DNA from: Mesostigma viride
Taxonomy: Eukaryota; Streptophyta; Mesostigmatophyceae; Mesostigmatales; Mesostigmataceae
Length of the DNA stretch: 64,000 nt
Assembly (NCBI GenBank): GCA_009746045.1
Contig: RPFO01000667.1
Coordinates: 3,771,273-3,835,272 of the forward strand
Direction: 5' to 3'
Both the position numbers and the translations under genes were made by a program. Every line of letters starts with the position of its first letter. Positions within the stretch are counted from its first letter, which is position 1. Below are positions 42,179 through 51,501 of the stretch, in pieces. The notes beneath the pieces are model-generated. The model ran no database searches and had not been told where the DNA came from. It was given only the letters and a program-made list of their open reading frames with translations.

Positions 42179-44962
42179 ATGGCTTCCGGTACACGGAGCC
42201 GCACGGGCGAACACACAGATACGCCAAGTGGCGAGGCCGCAGGGTCCGTCCTGCCACGCTTTAGTGCGGACGAGGCCACGAGGTTGATGCAAACCCTCGT
42301 GGCGCAACCTGAACTGGCCAAGCAGTTCAAGCATCTGATGCTTGCTGCTGACGATGCACTAAATCGCGGCCCTCTCAAGCAAACGGAGGTGCCCGCTGAT
42401 CTACCGGCCGACTATACGGCGGACGACGCAGCAGATTTTCTAGCTGCTCTCAAGCGTCTGCGCGATGGACGCGCAGACAAAGATTCGGAGCTGATTGGCA
42501 AGTTCCGTGCAGTATTCTGCAGTACAACAAAGCACCCAAACATTGCCAATCTAGTTCGCATTGCGGACGACAACAAACAAACCTGGGAAGTTTTTTACAA
42601 CGGTCTAGATGCCCACTTGTCGCGGTCTAAGGAAGAGGCCGACGAGCAAGCCTTCAACGACTTCGAGGGCTATGCAGTTAATAAGGCAAATTTGCCCGGG
42701 GCTGCACGTGATTTCCAGGTCTTCGTGCACAAGCACAAGCTGCTAGATACTCTCAAGCCCATTTTCCTGTGCAATCGATTTCTCAAGAAATGCGACCTGT
42801 CGTCGGATGTGCATCTGACCATAGCGACGGAACTCAAAAAGAAGAGTGCCGTCAGTTTCGACGAGGGCATGCTGTATTTGATCTCATGCTTCAAGAGTGC
42901 GCAGTCCAAGCCGGCTGCCTCGGCTGCTCTGCCATCCCTGCGCAAGGTGGATGCCGGCGCGTCTTCTTCTTCAGGCGCAGAGGCTCCAATTACGCGGTCG
43001 GAGCTTACGGCCATCCTGAAAAAGGTCGTCGGCCACGGCAACAACGGGGGCCAGCGAGGGCGCAAGCGCGGGCATGGTGGCGACGCCAAGCAGGGTGATA
43101 ATCCCCCGGCCAAGCGGCAGCAGGGGGCGTCTACTGACCGCAAGCAACGCTGTGAGCGCTGCTTCGGACGTCGCCATGTCCGGGATGACTGCCGAGTTCG
43201 CCCGGACCTGGAGCTCGAGGACAACCTTTGCCGCAAGTGCCACGACGTTCTGCGTGGTCACAGCGTGGAGGCGTGCAAGGCCAAGCGCATCGTCGTCCAC
43301 GGCACACGCGAGGAGTGGGCAGAGCGACGGGCAGCACGAAAGTCAGGTGAGAGCACGCTCGATACCCCTTCTTTTGCTCAATGCGTCACGCTGAACCGGG
43401 CCGTCGTAGAGCCTGACGTCGTTCCTAAAAGCAACGTGACTGCATCCTCTGTCTCATTCCGTGATGTGCTCACGCAATCCGTTGATGCTGCTCTGGCTCT
43501 GTCGCGCCAGGATCACGTGCTTCCTGAGCACGGGTCTACAATGCGTGACCTAAGCAATGTGGTGTCTTCTAGGTCGGGTGTGTACAACGCCGAGCGACCA
43601 AGCACTACTGCAGCACCCCAGCTAGATACTGGGGCGGTTGGGCCTATGAGGAATGTTGTGACAGTGCAAGAGAATGCTGGGCGGGCAGATGTTCTCGGTA
43701 CACACCACCCTAGTGTGGATCTTCACATTGGCAAGGTGCTCACACGGGCGGCCTTTCGTGCAGCCTCTGAAGCTGCCCAGTTAGCCAATGTCACTACCCC
43801 AGTAGTCACCCCACCTGTTGAGAATCCTGACAATGCCACTGCACCTCAGGCTGTCACCCTGAAACTGTTAGCATACCAGATGCACCGTGCATACGGGCAT
43901 GAGGCCCAAGCCGAGGTAGAGGGGGCACACATGTTAGGGGCACCTTTATACAACGAGCTGAAGAATGTGCGTGCTCAGTGTCCTGCCTGCATCAAGATCA
44001 GGAAGAAGTCGCGTAGGCGGCATGCCAAGACTCCACCCTTGGAGCGAGGGTACCTTGTGGGGGATGTCATGCACATGGAAGGGGGGGACACCTATTTCAT
44101 AGTCAAGGATAGGTTCAGCAAGGCCACCTACATTGAGCCGCTGCCTCACATGTTTGAGGCTGACCTGCACAGGGCTATCAAGATCAGCCTGGCTTTCTTT
44201 CATCCCGTAGTGGAGCTCATGCTAGACCAGCAGTTCCGCTGTGTGCAAGGTTTGCCGGGGATGGAGGCCGTGGTCATCGTGGGGCGTGAGGATCACGGCA
44301 ATATGGGCATGATAGATCGCACTGTAAGCTATGTCAAGACTGTGGCAGCCAAGCGACAGGATAACCCACATGGCAAATCCTACGCGGTCAAGACGGCGTG
44401 GTGCAAGGAGCTCATGCATGTGTGCAACCATAGGCACGTGCTTGATGTCAAGGGCTTTGGGCTAGTCACGCCTCGGGGGCTGTCAGCGGGCACCTACTCA
44501 CCCGAGGTAGTAGAGGCATACCAACAGCATCTACAGGATACCGCCGCCAAGCTGCGGCTCAAGGATGCCACGCTGCCTGATTTGTCTAGCGCTTTTGAGG
44601 TCGGGCAGTTGGTCATGTTCCACAAGGAGAGCTCGCCCAGCGGCAAACGGGGCACCATGCAGGGGCCTGGGGCCATCACAAAGTTAGACTGGCCGCTGCG
44701 GGTCATAGACATAGAGTGGAATGATCGGGTGTATAGGGTACCATGGGCATCGGTGGCAGGCTATAAGCAAGGGGATAGCATGGAGAGTGAGCTGGCAGCC
44801 AACAGGGCACTGGGGTGGGTAGTGAAGGATAATGCGCCTGTCGTAGCATCTGAGGTGGTACCCCACGGGTCGCTCCCAGGGGCAGACACAGCTACACCCC
44901 CCCCTCCCCTGGGCCCCAATATGACCCCGTGGATGGGTGGGATGAGGATGGGGTGGGTTTGA
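42179..44962 (+). CDS. copia-like ORF1: gag plus integrase, 927 codons
   Basis: The ATG lies 19 bases after the 5' LTR. The first ~320 residues are an alpha-helical, charged gag-like region. Two zinc knuckles follow: C325-x2-C-x4-H-x4-C338 (standard spacing) and C351-x2-C-x6-H-x4-C366. After a linker comes an integrase: HHCC zinc motif H569-x4-H574 and C601-x2-C604, then a retroviral-integrase-like core with D629 (GDVMHMEGG), DRFSKATYIEPL and D683 (ELMLDQQF). The usual NGVAERxNRTL block with the catalytic glutamate appears as GNMGMIDRTV; the Glu is not obvious, and D713 is the nearest acidic residue. An SH3-like C-terminus (VGQLVMFHKE...YRVPWASV) follows. No protease lies between gag and integrase, where Ty1/copia has it. 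Integrase is thus fused directly to gag. Confidence 0.87.
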   Translation: MASGTRSRTGEHTDTPSGEAAGSVLPRFSADEATRLMQTLVAQPELAKQFKHLMLAADDALNRGPLKQTEVPADLPADYTADDAADFLAALKRLRDGRADKDSELIGKFRAVFCSTTKHPNIANLVRIADDNKQTWEVFYNGLDAHLSRSKEEADEQAFNDFEGYAVNKANLPGAARDFQVFVHKHKLLDTLKPIFLCNRFLKKCDLSSDVHLTIATELKKKSAVSFDEGMLYLISCFKSAQSKPAASAALPSLRKVDAGASSSSGAEAPITRSELTAILKKVVGHGNNGGQRGRKRGHGGDAKQGDNPPAKRQQGASTDRKQRCERCFGRRHVRDDCRVRPDLELEDNLCRKCHDVLRGHSVEACKAKRIVVHGTREEWAERRAARKSGESTLDTPSFAQCVTLNRAVVEPDVVPKSNVTASSVSFRDVLTQSVDAALALSRQDHVLPEHGSTMRDLSNVVSSRSGVYNAERPSTTAAPQLDTGAVGPMRNVVTVQENAGRADVLGTHHPSVDLHIGKVLTRAAFRAASEAAQLANVTTPVVTPPVENPDNATAPQAVTLKLLAYQMHRAYGHEAQAEVEGAHMLGAPLYNELKNVRAQCPACIKIRKKSRRRHAKTPPLERGYLVGDVMHMEGGDTYFIVKDRFSKATYIEPLPHMFEADLHRAIKISLAFFHPVVELMLDQQFRCVQGLPGMEAVVIVGREDHGNMGMIDRTVSYVKTVAAKRQDNPHGKSYAVKTAWCKELMHVCNHRHVLDVKGFGLVTPRGLSAGTYSPEVVEAYQQHLQDTAAKLRLKDATLPDLSSAFEVGQLVMFHKESSPSGKRGTMQGPGAITKLDWPLRVIDIEWNDRVYRVPWASVAGYKQGDSMESELAANRALGWVVKDNAPVVASEVVPHGSLPGADTATPPPPLGPNMTPWMGGMRMGWV
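44899..44905 (+). promoter_or_regulatory. possible -1 frameshift site between ORF1 and ORF2
   Basis: C CCC CCT in ORF1 frame fits the X-XXY-YYZ slippery pattern; slipping by -1 enters the ORF2 frame, which is open from 44,854. Alternatively ORF2 starts at its own ATG at 44,929, inside ORF1. A G-rich run that could form a quadruplex (44,935-44,957) follows, at a longer distance than usual. Confidence 0.4.
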
Positions 44963-47247
44963 CGGGACCTAGTGCACGTAGTGACTCACCTCCTGTGCTA
45001 GCCACGGATAATGTGGGAGGCCCGCCTAGCGTGGCCTCGCCGGAGGGTCAGGGTCCTGCCCATGCGCCTCGCCCACCTAGGGACCTGGCTTCAACGGTCA
45101 CGGCCTTGTGGCGTGCTCAGGCGCTTAAAGCGAAAGCTGCATCAGGGGTGGCTCAGGTCAAAACTCTCTCACAGGGGGTCAGGCCGGTTAAGTCAGCCTT
45201 GTTTCCTACGTGTAGACCGTGGCAGCTGGTGGCTGTGGACACGCAAGCATCCGTGTCTATTATCTCTCGTCGGGCAGCCACCCTGTATCCAGTGCTAGAG
45301 TCGCCGTACAAATCGGTGACCGACTTTGCAGGCACTTCGGCATATCAAGTTACCGGGATGGTGGTGCTGCCGGTGTTGGGCATTGACACGCCGTTTCACG
45401 TCGTGGATGGCTACGAGGATGTGGCCTTGCTGGGCGAACCTTTCGTATCATACCCGGGGTTCTCAGTGTCCGCTGACTTGCTGTCAGTCGCGGGGGTGGG
45501 CAGCATCCCGCTTCGCGAGTACCACGCTCCATTGGGGGTGGTGGTCGGGCAGCCCGGCGTCGTGCGGCGCTTACCGATGGCGGCGTTTTCCACACCGCCG
45601 CTCGTCCAGTCCATCATTCAGCCTCAGGATTGGCACCCGCGCAGCTTCGGCCTCCACTCACACTCACTGGCGGCGGATAGCCCTGTGACGTGGGAGCAAC
45701 TTGTCCTGGACTGTCAAGATCCTCTCAAGTTTGCTTTGTGGCGCGACGCGTTCATTCGAGCCAAGGAGCAGTGGCGAGAGCGCGAGGTCTACCGAGGATT
45801 GGAGAGTGTGCCAGCCGGGGCCACGCGGTTGCGGTTGAAGTTCGTGCTCACCTACAAGCCGGACGAGACCAACTCTTCGGTGGTGTTCCGGGTAAGGCCC
45901 GTGGTCACGGAGACGAAGGGGTCCTCCCCGCTGGACGCCAAGGATCTTTATACCCCTGGGCTCAACCATGTTTCGCATCGGCTACTGACGGTCATCTACT
46001 TGGGCAAGCGGAACGCGGGCAAGGACTACGGGATGTGGTGCGGTGACTTTCAGCGGGCATTCCTCCACAGCGACGCTGGGGTCGCGCAGCAAACATGGCA
46101 AGGCACCCGCTACGTGGTGAAGGTCCCGGTGGTCTGGCAGGATGGCACCATTGGCAGCGAGTATATCGAGCTGTTGACAGGGGTGGAGGGGCTGCAGAGC
46201 TCTCCCATCATCTTCCGCATTTCCGCGGAGGAGGTCTTGCAGAGCTTAGGGGCCACGTACCATCGCGCGGATCCTAACTTCTTTGTGGTCCCCACCGGCG
46301 TCCCTGGCGAGCCAGCCCTCTTCGTGTGGCATGGCGATGACTTCAAGCTGGTGGCACCTCGCACCTTTGCTACCCAGTTTCTTGCTGCAGTGGCGGCTAA
46401 GTTTCCCCTGGGCAGGGCGGTGGATCATGAGGAGGGTAAACCCGTGGTGTTTTGCGGCGTGCAGTCTACGTTGCAGCGGGATTCGCGTTCTGGCGAATGG
46501 GTCATGCACATGCAGGATAGCCGCAACTATGTGGTTGACCTGCTGGCCGACCTCCCGTCCCCGCTGTTGGCAACCCATGGGCCCTCGGTTAAGGGCAAGC
46601 TCGGGTGGTTGGCGGACACGGTGGCACCTGATTTGGCGGTGCTCGCTCGCCTGCCCGATGATGTGCTGGAAGGACTAGGGTCCATTCATGTTCGGCGGCA
46701 GCTGGCCATGACGCCCGGCATTGTGCTTCGTGGGCTCGATTGCTCACAGCCGGTGCACCTCGAGATAGTGACGGATGCTAATCTAGAGACGCGCACAGTC
46801 AGCCAAGTGCGGGCCCGCATGGGGGCACTGTTCTTTATCAGCAATGAGGGACAGCCTGGCATGTTGTTAGATTGGTACTCGCGCTTGCACAGCCGCATTG
46901 CCACTAGCCCCAACACGGCTGAATGCCGGGGCATTGTTTCAGCTATCTCACATGGCATGTGGCTGCGGTACTTGCTGGGTTGGGTATTTGGCTCGTGTGG
47001 GTTCACTCTTCACTGGACTAGCACGGTGCACACTGACTCACAAAGTTGTTTGGCCTTCCTTGACAATCCCTATGCGCGGTCACAGGACGTTGATTACCTC
47101 GTACTCGCTGAGGCGGCCTCCTGCGTCACGCGTCTCCAGCACATCGCGGATGAACTCAATCCCGCGGATGCACTCACCAAGGAGGCGCGGGAGGCTGCCC
47201 CGCAGTACGCAGTGTTGCGCAAGCGCATGACGATGCAACACCCGTGA
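44929..47247 (+). CDS. copia-like ORF2: protease, reverse transcriptase, RNase H
   Basis: Up to 772 codons, -1 relative to ORF1 with which it overlaps by 34 bases. A retropepsin-like protease comes first: active site D104 in VDTQASVSIIS, VTGMVVLPVLGI and the late ALLGEPF block. The reverse transcriptase has LRLKFVLTYKPD, D373 in GDFQRAFLHSD, and D470-D471 in VWHGDDFKLV in place of the usual YVDD. RNase H has D616 in EIVTDANLE, then SPNTAECRGIVSAISHG, HTDSQSCLAFL, and ends with ELNPADALTKEAREA. All catalytic carboxylates expected for RT and RNase H are visible. Together with ORF1 this gives gag-IN-PR-RT-RH, whereas Ty1/copia is gag-PR-IN-RT-RH. DTQAS instead of DTGAS is also unusual. Confidence 0.88.
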   Translation: MDGWDEDGVGLTGPSARSDSPPVLATDNVGGPPSVASPEGQGPAHAPRPPRDLASTVTALWRAQALKAKAASGVAQVKTLSQGVRPVKSALFPTCRPWQLVAVDTQASVSIISRRAATLYPVLESPYKSVTDFAGTSAYQVTGMVVLPVLGIDTPFHVVDGYEDVALLGEPFVSYPGFSVSADLLSVAGVGSIPLREYHAPLGVVVGQPGVVRRLPMAAFSTPPLVQSIIQPQDWHPRSFGLHSHSLAADSPVTWEQLVLDCQDPLKFALWRDAFIRAKEQWREREVYRGLESVPAGATRLRLKFVLTYKPDETNSSVVFRVRPVVTETKGSSPLDAKDLYTPGLNHVSHRLLTVIYLGKRNAGKDYGMWCGDFQRAFLHSDAGVAQQTWQGTRYVVKVPVVWQDGTIGSEYIELLTGVEGLQSSPIIFRISAEEVLQSLGATYHRADPNFFVVPTGVPGEPALFVWHGDDFKLVAPRTFATQFLAAVAAKFPLGRAVDHEEGKPVVFCGVQSTLQRDSRSGEWVMHMQDSRNYVVDLLADLPSPLLATHGPSVKGKLGWLADTVAPDLAVLARLPDDVLEGLGSIHVRRQLAMTPGIVLRGLDCSQPVHLEIVTDANLETRTVSQVRARMGALFFISNEGQPGMLLDWYSRLHSRIATSPNTAECRGIVSAISHGMWLRYLLGWVFGSCGFTLHWTSTVHTDSQSCLAFLDNPYARSQDVDYLVLAEAASCVTRLQHIADELNPADALTKEAREAAPQYAVLRKRMTMQHP

Positions 47248-47625
47248 GCCACACAGGGTTACGGCTCGGGCGCTTTATGAATACAGCCATAACTCACCCT
47301 GTGTTGCTAGCATTCACGAATATCATGGTGGTAGTTTTTTTTGCTTGTCCTGACCATACCCTAGCCACGTTGGACGGTGCCTTGGGCCCGTCGGCGGGTC
47401 ACTGGTCCTAATAAATGGGTCACCTTTTGTCTGGTGGCATAGTTGTTTTTTTCTCGATACTTATTACATCACTATTCATGTGTGATCACAAGGGCGCGGG
47501 TCGATACCGTGGTGATTTTGACGGCCTTGAGGCCCCCTTGAGTTCCCTACCTTAGAGGGTTTTGTATGGTCTGCATTTGATGTAATTATTTTGATAATTA
47601 ATCAAAGAACAAAAGAGTATGTCGG

Positions 47626-47969
47626 AGTTGAGTAACTCTAGAGCCCTAGGATCTGGCTCTAAGTTCCCCATGTCCGTCCGCACGCCTTCCGCTAGCGTCC
47701 GCTAAGCCGCCGGCTATAATCCGGCGGTCCGATGCGGCGACCGGTCTAAGGGCGGCGCCTAGGGCCGGCGCCACCTAGGCCCCAGTCCGGGGCCTTATCC
47801 GGGTCAGTACGGACGGCTAGCTTGTCCCACGGTTACGGCTAACCGGATAGGGTTTGCTGGCTAAGACATAAACCAGTGGTGGGCCAGCTCCGACAGCAGT
47901 TCTCCGTGTTCACCTTATCCCAAGCTCAACGTGACCGACCGCCATAGCTGAGCCGGTCGGGCTTTAACT
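47626..47969 (+). repeat. 3' LTR of the copia-like element
   Basis: 344 bp, four differences from the 5' LTR, followed by the target duplication GCTTG. Confidence 0.93.
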
Positions 47970-48091
47970 GCTTGTGCATGGCCGACGTAGATGACCGGCG
48001 CCCCCTTCCAGTACACGTACCGGCTTTCCCGCCGTTGTCTGCCGGAGATGCATGGAGGTTATAGGTCGGCCATAGCTCCCGTCGCCGTTGT

Positions 48092-48246
48092 TCATATGTC
48101 ATGCTGCGGCAGGGTCAAGTCGTCGTCCAAGGTGTAGTAGTGAGTCCTCTCGAGCCGCTTCATGCGGCCGCGTCTGCGGAACGAAATCTTGTCCGCCGCG
48201 TTCTCAAAGATGAGCACTAGCCAGCAGCGGAGGCGGTCCCGGCCGC
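48092..48246 (-). CDS. terminal exon of an unidentified gene
   Basis: The minus strand reads DRLRCWLVLIFENAADKISF, FRRRGRMKRLERTHYYTLDDD and LTLPQHDI to a TGA at 48,092. The composition is convincingly protein-like. The acceptor is either after ..GGATAAG at 48,247 or after GGCTAG at 48,217. The upstream exons would lie beyond 48,320; a short candidate (AG at about 49,010, donor GTAAGT near 48,962) is weak. I do not recognise the family. Confidence 0.45.
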
Positions 48247-48268
48247 CTTATCCCGCGAGCGGGGAAGG

Positions 48269-48316
48269 CCGGCGGTGGGCCTCCAGCTTGATCTCACCAA
48301 TGAGGCCCACCGCCGG
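48269..48316. repeat. 15-bp perfect hairpin
   Basis: CCGGCGGTGGGCCTC (48,269-48,283) and GAGGCCCACCGCCGG (48,302-48,316) around an 18-base loop, just upstream of the exon at 48,092-48,246. Confidence 0.85.
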
Positions 48317-49507
48317 GTGCTTTCACTCTGATGTAATTAAGTTGTTATAGTATATAATTGTTAATTGTAACGACTAAAAATGATCATCTGCATCATCCAT
48401 AGTCCAAATCATATATAACGACATGATCACGATACATAATATTTACAAATATTAGTACTGTAGGCCAGCCTGTCCGTCTAGCCGTACTGACTGACGTGTT
48501 CGAGGATGCCTGGCCGAACTGGAATGATGTGTGGCACCATTGCCAATTGAATTTCGAGCTCCACTTGACGGAAGTCATCAATCGAACAAGTTGCCCCGAC
48601 TACTGAAAAATTGAATTGACTGACCCAAGGGCCCGCTTGGAATATGCAAAACATCCTACGCAACTAGCGCAACGCGCGCACTACTAGGAAGTGCACACAC
48701 TATAGTGTGCAACCCTTGTCACTACTAATTAGCTGCACGTACACCCTCGCGACGGCTGCACGTCCCCGCCCAACGCATATGGCCCTCGGCCGTTTCCACA
48801 TCTCTGCTGCGCATGTGCGGCGGGCAACAACAACAACAACAACAAAATAATGGCCAGCAGCAGGCAGTCAGTGACTGCACGGGAAAAGGCCGCAAACCTT
48901 TTGGCGGCAAGTTGTCGTGTCGTTCTGACCAGGTGGCGTTGCATGGGAATCACTGTACTTACGGCCGTGACCCTTGTACCACCGGATTCGGAGCACGAAG
49001 CATTCTGAACAAGCGGTTGGTAACATTCCCCAACCAGACGGATGGCTGATAGCATTAGCATGGATGAATGTGAGGCCCACCCCTCCCGCGCAACCGCGCA
49101 AGGCCATGGGTTCTGTCATCTCTGTTCTCGTGCGGGCGTTTCGTCGATGTCGCGGGCGGGATGCTCTAGAGAAAGTGTACGCTGGCAGAGCCTGACCACG
49201 CTCCACGCATTGAAGAGCCTGTGCGGCTGAACCGGGTTAGAATTTGTGGGAGACGCAAGCAAATTTGCGGTCAAAATGTTTCCTTCCTAATCGGTACTGA
49301 TGGGCGGAAGGGTGCAACTAACTCGGCCTTTTGTCTGTGCCTAGTAACCCAGCAATTCTCAGGCAGGACTGTGTTGTCCCATCAAAGGACACGGAGTAAG
49401 TGATCGTAGGCTCCTAAGGCGGAGTCCTGACGTCCTCGTCGAGATATGCCGGGCAACGCTTAATTCCTAAGTCTCTACTTCCCAGTGCTTTGGCTTTAGC
49501 GTTCACC
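48317..49507. other. no firm gene, 48.3-49.5 kb
   Basis: A minus-strand (GTT)n-CCGCACATG repeat copy is at 48,765-48,850. A strong donor-like GTAAGT (minus, near 48,960) may belong to the gene ending at 48,092. Otherwise nothing is recognised. Confidence 0.4.
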
Positions 49508-49831
49508 ATGGCGCATTACGAGCTTTACCGCAAGTCTGCTATCGGTGCCACGCTCACCGAAGCTTTGGACGAGATGGTAGAAGATGGAAGCATTCCTCCC
49601 CAGCTGGCGCTGCAAGTGATGCTGCAGTTTGATAAATCCATGAACGAAGCCCTGAATACGCAAGTGAAGTCCAAGTGCGTCATCAAGGGCCATCTTCATA
49701 CGTACCGCTTCTGTGACAACGTCTGGACATGGATTCTGGAAGATGCAACGTTTAAGATCGATAACAACATCCACAGCGTGCCCACGGTCAAAATTGTCGC
49801 ATGTGACGCCAAGATGTTACCTGCGGGGTAA
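49508..49831 (+). CDS. TFIIA gamma (small) subunit, intronless
   Basis: The 107-residue protein is the small subunit of general transcription factor IIA, which binds TBP-TATA complexes with the alpha/beta subunit in the nucleus. The family is recognised end to end: MAHYELYRKSAIGATLTEAL, DEMVEDGSIPPQLALQVMLQ, FDKSMNEAL, then HTYRFCDNVWTWILEDATF and KIVACDAKML. An in-frame ATG at 49,490 is less likely because the conserved start is MA-Y-LYR. TAA is at 49,829; AATAAA follows at 49,946-49,951. There is no intron, while the other three host genes here have many, so it may be a retrocopy, although the frame is intact and no poly(A) tract or direct repeats were found. A GGTAAGG at the stop could also be a donor hiding a last short exon. 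Confidence 0.93.
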   Translation: MAHYELYRKSAIGATLTEALDEMVEDGSIPPQLALQVMLQFDKSMNEALNTQVKSKCVIKGHLHTYRFCDNVWTWILEDATFKIDNNIHSVPTVKIVACDAKMLPAG

Positions 49832-49945
49832 GGTTCCATCTCCGCACAAGTTGGCTGAGGGACAAGACTACCTGCGCCACCTGCGCTGTGGCTGGCAGGC
49901 CTTTGCTCGAACGCAGACAAGCCTCTCAATTGGCAGAAAAAGTTG

Positions 49946-49951
49946 AATAAA
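49946..49951 (+). terminator. poly(A) signal of the TFIIA gamma gene
   Basis: AATAAA 115 bases downstream of the stop codon. Confidence 0.45.
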
Positions 49952-50485
49952 AGACACCCCCAGGTCGGGATAACTGCATCTGCGAGCCAGCTACGCCGCG
50001 GAGACAAGTGGCATCAAACTAGATGGCCTATCACACAGCCAAGTGAATGGCCAGCCATGTTTAAGGTCTGGCCACAGAACGCTTCCCCGCCCTTTTGCCT
50101 GTCTAGAACTACTTGGGGTTTTCTTGGTGCCTCTTTCGAGATGATGATTGCCATCTCGAAGCCTTGGAGACCCTCGAGCCTTCGTGACCCTGACAAGGGA
50201 GGGTTTAGGAGATCATGTGTGTCTTGTAGACGTGCCCGGCAGGGGACTGCGGGTTGTTGTGGCTGTTGGGCAAACTTCCCAATGCGTGCATGGCTACCGA
50301 TCTCTCGTACAGTCGGTATGGTTAAGATAGTCACCATAGGTTAACAAGCAATCAGTTAATTACGCGTGATTGCAACCAGGCAGATGGGTAGCAGCCATGT
50401 AGAAAAGTAAGATTTGCCCCCACCCGCAACTCATGTGAAGATCCCTGCCGTTGATCATGAAGCGGCCCGGGTCACGTGCAGAACA

Positions 50486-50715
50486 TGTTCATGCCCGGGG
50501 AGCCCCCTGGCTTGTCTGTGGTCTGGGGGCAGATGACTAACAAAGCGACTTGACTGGAGGTTATGAAGGAACAACCCCCACTCGGTAGGTATGTGAAAAT
50601 TCATTCATTAATCAATTAATTCTCCACTCATTGACGAAAACTTGTGTGAGATAATATTGTAAACATAGCGGAATTTGGGCCGTGCCCCCGGGAATCCTAC
50701 AGCTAGAGGTTGGAT
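50486..50715 (+). pseudogene. degraded LINE 3' end
   Basis: CCCGGGGAGCCCCCTGGCTTGTCTGTGGTCTGG matches the GQPPGLSVIW codons of the RTE-like LINE, followed by VMKETTP-like remains and, near 50,670, AATTTGGGCCGTGCCCCCGG from the tail. It is heavily decayed. Confidence 0.6.
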
Positions 50716-50869
50716 ATATGCGCATGACACTCAAGTACTCACTAACTAATTCAACGCAGTCCCGTTGGGGAGCCAAGGATTAATGAGAAGAAGCCTATAC
50801 TAGAGTCTTTAAGTAGTTCCCATTGCATAGTTGTCTCACTTACTAGTCTAGCCTGGGGGGCAGGGCCCC

Positions 50870-51005
50870 GGTTGGCATGATTGAGGCATGCAGGGTGACA
50901 CGCGCCGCTTCGCTACTGGAGGGGGCGTGTCGGCCTCCACCACCTGATGCCAAACCACTCCAGCTTGTCCCGCATCTTCTTCCATACCACTGAGTATCTC
51001 TGAGC
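50870..51005 (-). pseudogene. second LINE family, ORF end
   Basis: Minus-strand frames read SVVWKKMRDKLEW and, in another frame, HQVVEADTPPPVAKRRV, matching the end of the fragment at 39.5-40.3 kb. Confidence 0.6.
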
Positions 51006-51024
51006 ATCTGAACCCTGTGATGCC

Positions 51025-51320
51025 AGATCTCCTTTGCGGCCGCTCCGAGCTTGGCACTGGATTCGTTGTCCCCACCGTCGCGTCACTACAGTATCAAGGA
51101 GACAACCGGCGCAGGCCAGAATGATGTTTTCTGGCCTGCGCTGGCATTCGCGGGCGTTTGGTTCACGCCGCACATTTGAAAGTGATGTCCTCCGCGGATT
51201 TTCGCCTTTGCACCGTGTGCAGTTTTCTTAGACGTTTGGAAACATGGCATGGCTAGCGTAATGACTGGCTTGCTAGACCTTTTCGGTGGATTTCCATTTG
51301 CGGGTATTTCCACGAAAATC
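51025..51320 (-). repeat. dispersed repeat, inverted copy of 27,360-27,640
   Basis: About 280 bp shared. This copy has an insertion around 51,102-51,150 with the hairpin GCGCAGGCCAGAA/TTCTGGCCTGCGC. The arm CGCAGGCCAGAA also occurs at 27,081. Confidence 0.75.
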
Positions 51321-51501
51321 GTGGGATCGAGTGATCGCATGTACAGTGAAGAAACAGCCACGAGCCACGAGGTAGCCATGGCTGACGGCGGAGCTCATAA
51401 CTTTCACGTTTGGGCACCAAATTCGGCTGTGAACATCACTATCGCTTCGTCTTTCTAAGGCGCACACGCTGATATAATTTTCCGAAGATATTACGCAATA
51501 T

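Larger units (their letters stand above)
41815..47969 (+). mobile_element. young copia-like LTR retrotransposon, full length
   Basis: Two LTRs (345 and 344 bp) differ at four positions only, flanked by the 5-bp direct repeat GCTTG at 41,810-41,814 and 47,970-47,974. Inside are two long, overlapping, undamaged frames: gag-integrase (42,179-44,962) and protease-RT-RNase H (44,929-47,247). LTR ends are AGTT...AACT rather than TG...CA. A purine-rich AAAGAACAAAAGAG (47,603-47,616) precedes the right LTR and may be the polypurine tract. The near-identical LTRs and open frames show recent insertion, probably still able to move. The insertion lies about 120 bp beyond the stop codon of the minus-strand exon at 48,092-48,246. 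Confidence 0.93.

Noticed and set aside
49490-49507. Upstream ATG for TFIIA gamma at 49,490
   Set aside because: The family starts at MA.YxLYR; the extra six residues are not conserved, so 49,508 is preferred.
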